Source: Deinococcus peraridilitoris DSM 19664 (GTDB taxonomy: Bacteria > Deinococcota > Deinococci > Deinococcales > Deinococcaceae). From it: a DNA stretch of 64,000 bases. The translations under genes and the position numbers were made by a program. Below the pieces are notes generated by a model. That model was not told where the DNA came from. It did no database searches and was given only the letters and a program-made list of their open reading frames with translations. Below, piece after piece: positions 61,082-64,000 of the stretch (positions are counted from its first letter, which is position 1; each line of letters starts with the position of its first letter). The stretch spans positions 492,631-556,630 of the forward strand of contig NC_019789.1 of assembly GCF_000317835.1 (NCBI RefSeq). The letters are read 5' to 3'.

Positions 61082-62390
61082 AGCTTCAGGGCAGGCAGGC
61101 GTCAAAGATCACCCGCAAGCGGAACTGGTCGCCGAAGGTCTGTCCTTTCCGACGAGCCTGACGTTCGGTGATGACGGCACGGCCTACATCGCGGAATCCG
61201 GCCTGCCCTGGGGTGGCGTACCGAGAGGCGGGCGGATTCTGCGTCTGGAACAGGACGGCAGGAGAACCCTGCTGCTGGGTGATCTGCGCCCACCCGTCAA
61301 CGGCCTCACGTTCCACGAGGGAAACCTGTACATTGCCGAGGGCGGCTCTCCCGGCGAGCCGGGCCGCCTCAGCCGCCTCAGCCCGGATGGCGACTGGGAG
61401 GTTATCCTCGATAACCTCCCCGGTCCCGGCAACTACCACACCAACATGGTCGCGGTCGGACCGGACGGAAAACTCTACTTCAGCCAGGGTGCCATGACCA
61501 ACACCGGCATCATCGGGCTGGACGCGTACGAGATCGGCTGGCTCAAACGCCTTCCCCACGCGCGTGACATCCCCGGGTACGACGTGACCCTCGCCGGCGT
61601 GAACGTCGAAACCGAAAATCCCCTCGAAGGCAACGGTGCGCGCGCCACGACCGGCGCGTTCCGGCCTTTCGGCACATCCAGCCACGCGGGACAGCGCGTT
61701 CCCGCCGGGCTGCCCTGCACGGCCGCGGTGATGCGCTGCAACCCTGACGGCAGTGAACTGGAACTCGTGGCGTGGGGTGTTCGCAACGCCTACGGTCTGG
61801 GCTTCCTCCCCGATGGGCGCCTCATCGCCACGGACCAGGGCGCGGACGACCGGGGCAGCCGGCCGGTCGGGAACGTTCCTGAACTCCTGATCGAAGTGAG
61901 GCCGGGCGCCTGGTACGGATGGCCGGACTACATCGGGAATGAACCCATCACGGACCCGAAGTTCCACCCCACGCGTGGTCCAGCGCCGCAGTTCGTCCTC
62001 GCCAACCATCACGAGTTCCCCCCACCAGAAGCGCCCCTGCTGCACTTCCCCACCCACACCTCTGCGGTGAAGTTCGACGTCGCGCCCGCCCACGCTCCGC
62101 AGTTCGCCGGGCAACTCTTCATTGCGCTGTTTGGCGACGAGGCGCCCATGACCGCCCCGCCTGGACCGAAAGCCGGCCGGTCTGTTGCTCGGGTCGACCC
62201 CAGCGACTGGAGCCTGCACCCATTCGTAGAAGAATCCCTATCCCGCCCGATCGACGTGCGCTTCCACCCGAGTGGGGATGCGCTGTACGTGCTGGATTTT
62301 GGGCAGTTCGAAATGAGCGAGCAGGGCGTGAACGCCCTGGCGGGCAGCGGGAAGCTGTGGCGTGTGCCACTCACCGCGGGAAGCCCCTGA
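61065..62390 (+). CDS. Beta-propeller sugar dehydrogenase-like protein (441 aa)
   Basis: Propeller landmarks are GLSFPTSLTFGDDGTAYIAE, VAWGVRNAYGLGFLPDGRLI, GAWYGWPDYIG and VRFHPSGDALYVLDFGQF. No signal peptide is visible, unlike the paralogue at 36387, so the product may be cytoplasmic or use another route. GTG 61065 (GGGAG upstream) is preferred because homology begins soon after; its overlap with the previous gene suggests coupling. Confidence 0.78.
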   Translation: MRPATEASGQAGVKDHPQAELVAEGLSFPTSLTFGDDGTAYIAESGLPWGGVPRGGRILRLEQDGRRTLLLGDLRPPVNGLTFHEGNLYIAEGGSPGEPGRLSRLSPDGDWEVILDNLPGPGNYHTNMVAVGPDGKLYFSQGAMTNTGIIGLDAYEIGWLKRLPHARDIPGYDVTLAGVNVETENPLEGNGARATTGAFRPFGTSSHAGQRVPAGLPCTAAVMRCNPDGSELELVAWGVRNAYGLGFLPDGRLIATDQGADDRGSRPVGNVPELLIEVRPGAWYGWPDYIGNEPITDPKFHPTRGPAPQFVLANHHEFPPPEAPLLHFPTHTSAVKFDVAPAHAPQFAGQLFIALFGDEAPMTAPPGPKAGRSVARVDPSDWSLHPFVEESLSRPIDVRFHPSGDALYVLDFGQFEMSEQGVNALAGSGKLWRVPLTAGSP

Positions 62391-62400
62391 GGAGGAATTC

Positions 62401-63990
62401 ATGCCGACCAGCAAGCAGCCCAGCCCCCTGAGCCCCACGGTTCCCATGGTCGACACGCTCCTCGCGTACGTGGGCAAGACGGCGAACCCGATCCTCAGCA
62501 AGATCCACATCACCCGCAAAGGGAATCGCCGCTACAACCCGGAAGACATCCTGCTGCCGGAAGGATTCGAAGCGGAGGTTGTCGCCACTGGGTTCAATGC
62601 CCCCGTGCACTGCTGCTTCGATGAGCAGGGCAACTGCTACGTGAGCGAGGCGGGACACAAGGTCGACTCGAAACCTCGCGTGCTGAAGGTGAACACGCAG
62701 ACCGGGGAGTACGAGACGTTCTTCGACCTGCCAGAGGAACGCTGGATCAAGACGGGCGCTTTCACCGGCGCGTGCTGGCATCAGGGCCGCTTTTACTTCA
62801 TGAACACTGACACCTTCTCACGGCTGGGTGAGGACGGCAGCATCGAGGACCTCGTGACGGACCTGCCGGGACGCGGCGATCACCAGGCCAACTACCCGGT
62901 GGTCGGGCCGGATGGCAAGATCTACTTCGGTCAGGGCACCGCGACGAACCTCGCGGTGGTCGGCCCGGATGACTACGCGTACGAGTGGCTCAGGCTCTTC
63001 CCCGACTTCCACGACCGCCCCGGCGCGGACATCATCCTGACCGGGCAGAACTACGAGTCCCAGAACGTGCTGGGGAGCCTGCGGGAAACCGTGAAGACTG
63101 GCGCGTACGTGCCCTACGGGACGGAAACCCACCCCGGGCAGGTGATCAAGGGCACCGTGAAGTGCAACGGCTCCGTCCTGCGCTGTGATCCGGACGGCAG
63201 CAACCTCGAACTGGTCGCCTGGGGTTTCCGCAATCCGTACGGGGTCGCCTTCCACCCGGATGGACGGCTGTTCGCGACGGAGCACAACATCGACGAGCGC
63301 AGCCGCCGGCAGATCATCGGGGACACCGAGGACCTGTACGAAGTGAAGCAGGGCGAGTGGTACGGCTGGCCGGACTTCGCGGGGGGTGTTCGCCTGGACG
63401 ACCCGCGCTTCAGGGGGCGGGGCCAAGAGCCGGTGATTGCGAACCACCCGAATCCGAACCCGCCCAAGCCCTTTGCGACGTTCGATGATCACGCGGGCGT
63501 GAACGGCCTGGACTTCTGCCGGGATGAACGCTTCGGGTTTTACGGGGATGCGTTCATCGCGCTGTTCGGGGACATTGCACCCGTCACGGCCCGCTCGCCC
63601 TCACCGCGCGGTTTCAAGGTCGTGCGGGTTGAGATGAATACCGGACGCGTGTTTGACTTCGCGGTGAACAAGATCGCCGGTCCCGCCTCGAAATTCCCGC
63701 AGCTGGGTCTGGAACGCCCTTCGCACTGTCAGTTCGGACCGGACGGCGCATTGTACATCGTGGACTGGGGCCAGATTCAGATCGCGCCTGAAGTGGGTGG
63801 GATTCGTATGCCCCTCCACACTGGCGCCCTGTGGCGCGTCCGGCGGACGCAAGGGCCACGGGGAGAGCAACCGCAGGCACCCAGGGAGATCTCGTACATA
63901 ACGCGTAACGCGGTTATCTACGGAGCCCTCGCGGCAGGCGTTGCGGTCGGCGTGGGGCTGGTGCGCTGGGCGCTGCGAGCAAGAAGGTAA
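62401..63990 (+). CDS. Beta-propeller sugar dehydrogenase-like protein with C-terminal membrane anchor (529 aa)
   Basis: It contains ILLPEGFEAEVVATGFNAPV, YVPYGTETHPGQVIKGTVKC, VAWGFRNPYGVAFHPDGRLF, GEWYGWPDFAGG and CQFGPDGALYIVDWGQI, close to the 36387 protein (YVPFGTETTPGQVIKGRTKC). It ends in a single helix (AVIYGALAAGVAVGVGLVRW) and basic residues, a C-terminal anchor. ATG 62401 follows GAGGAGG. It lies 10 nt after its paralogue, a tandem pair. Confidence 0.8.
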   Translation: MPTSKQPSPLSPTVPMVDTLLAYVGKTANPILSKIHITRKGNRRYNPEDILLPEGFEAEVVATGFNAPVHCCFDEQGNCYVSEAGHKVDSKPRVLKVNTQTGEYETFFDLPEERWIKTGAFTGACWHQGRFYFMNTDTFSRLGEDGSIEDLVTDLPGRGDHQANYPVVGPDGKIYFGQGTATNLAVVGPDDYAYEWLRLFPDFHDRPGADIILTGQNYESQNVLGSLRETVKTGAYVPYGTETHPGQVIKGTVKCNGSVLRCDPDGSNLELVAWGFRNPYGVAFHPDGRLFATEHNIDERSRRQIIGDTEDLYEVKQGEWYGWPDFAGGVRLDDPRFRGRGQEPVIANHPNPNPPKPFATFDDHAGVNGLDFCRDERFGFYGDAFIALFGDIAPVTARSPSPRGFKVVRVEMNTGRVFDFAVNKIAGPASKFPQLGLERPSHCQFGPDGALYIVDWGQIQIAPEVGGIRMPLHTGALWRVRRTQGPRGEQPQAPREISYITRNAVIYGALAAGVAVGVGLVRWALRARR

Positions 63991-64000
63991 GTGGAATGTA

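Noticed and set aside
1..64000. tRNA, rRNA, CRISPR array, replication origin, prophage module
   Set aside because: No cloverleaf-like gene, no regularly spaced repeat array, no dnaA/repA-like gene and no phage structural gene was seen by eye. Small RNAs without protein context could be missed.

Overview
The window looks like one replicon of a GC-rich bacterium, most probably a Deinococcus relative. This is inferred from high-GC coding DNA, a Taq-type M32 carboxypeptidase, repeated use of a TANNNT box about 6 nt in front of a start codon with no ribosome binding site (leaderless mRNA, typical of Deinococcus), and the mix of copper, mercury, osmoprotectant and flavoprotein genes. No rRNA, tRNA, replication gene or CRISPR array was seen, so chromosome versus megaplasmid cannot be decided.

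Region 1 (1-17170). A minus-strand operon of at least 14 genes runs from a strong promoter near 14590 off the left end. In order it encodes a peptide-type ABC importer (binding protein, two permeases, two ATPases), a GntR regulator, a creatininase-family amidohydrolase, a ketopantoate-reductase-like enzyme, an SDR, an M20 peptidase, an RraA-like protein, an M32 carboxypeptidase, a second SDR and a second binding protein (cut by the window edge). Most junctions are 4-nt overlaps. A perfect dyad covers the -10 box. An AstE/AspA-type deacylase and an MFS transporter are read divergently. Together they look like uptake and breakdown of an amide- or peptide-like compound.

Region 2 (17171-38960). 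A patchwork of stress and carbohydrate genes: two FAD disulfide oxidoreductases, a GH15 glycosidase, SDRs, a sorbosone-dehydrogenase-like beta-propeller, a Crp/Fnr regulator, YnfA, DUF1360, DUF1440-like and DUF427 proteins, a lipoprotein, and a glycine-betaine/OsmF-type ABC importer next to an IS4-like transposase relic. It is full of gene wreckage. A segment carrying SDR, sorbosone dehydrogenase and crp exists twice (24530-25535 and 35944-38320), with different genes broken in each copy. A mosaic of three unrelated gene ends lies at 27430-27811.

Region 3 (38961-59235). A metal and thiol island: CopA ATPase with a cupredoxin, a SHOCT protein, a TlpA thioredoxin and a Met/His-rich peptide; a MerR regulator with a textbook 20-bp-spacer promoter, a CopZ-like Fe-S/Zn chaperone, a MerE-like protein and a decayed MerA-like gene; a CopC-CopD fusion; a flavin monooxygenase; a persulfide dioxygenase / MFS / ArsR-rhodanese operon with a dyad operator; a two-component system; a CDF exporter; and an operon with DUF2933, a BNR-propeller and a CcdA-like protein, followed by a broken DUF305 gene. 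Five promoters in this island share an identical 32-bp layout, TTTA-N6-TTTAACA-N9-TANNNT. This looks like an OmpR/PhoB-type direct-repeat box and defines a probable copper regulon; the local two-component system is the obvious candidate to control it.

Region 4 (59236-64000). Two DUF1440-like membrane proteins and two further beta-propeller dehydrogenases that are paralogues of the one in region 2.
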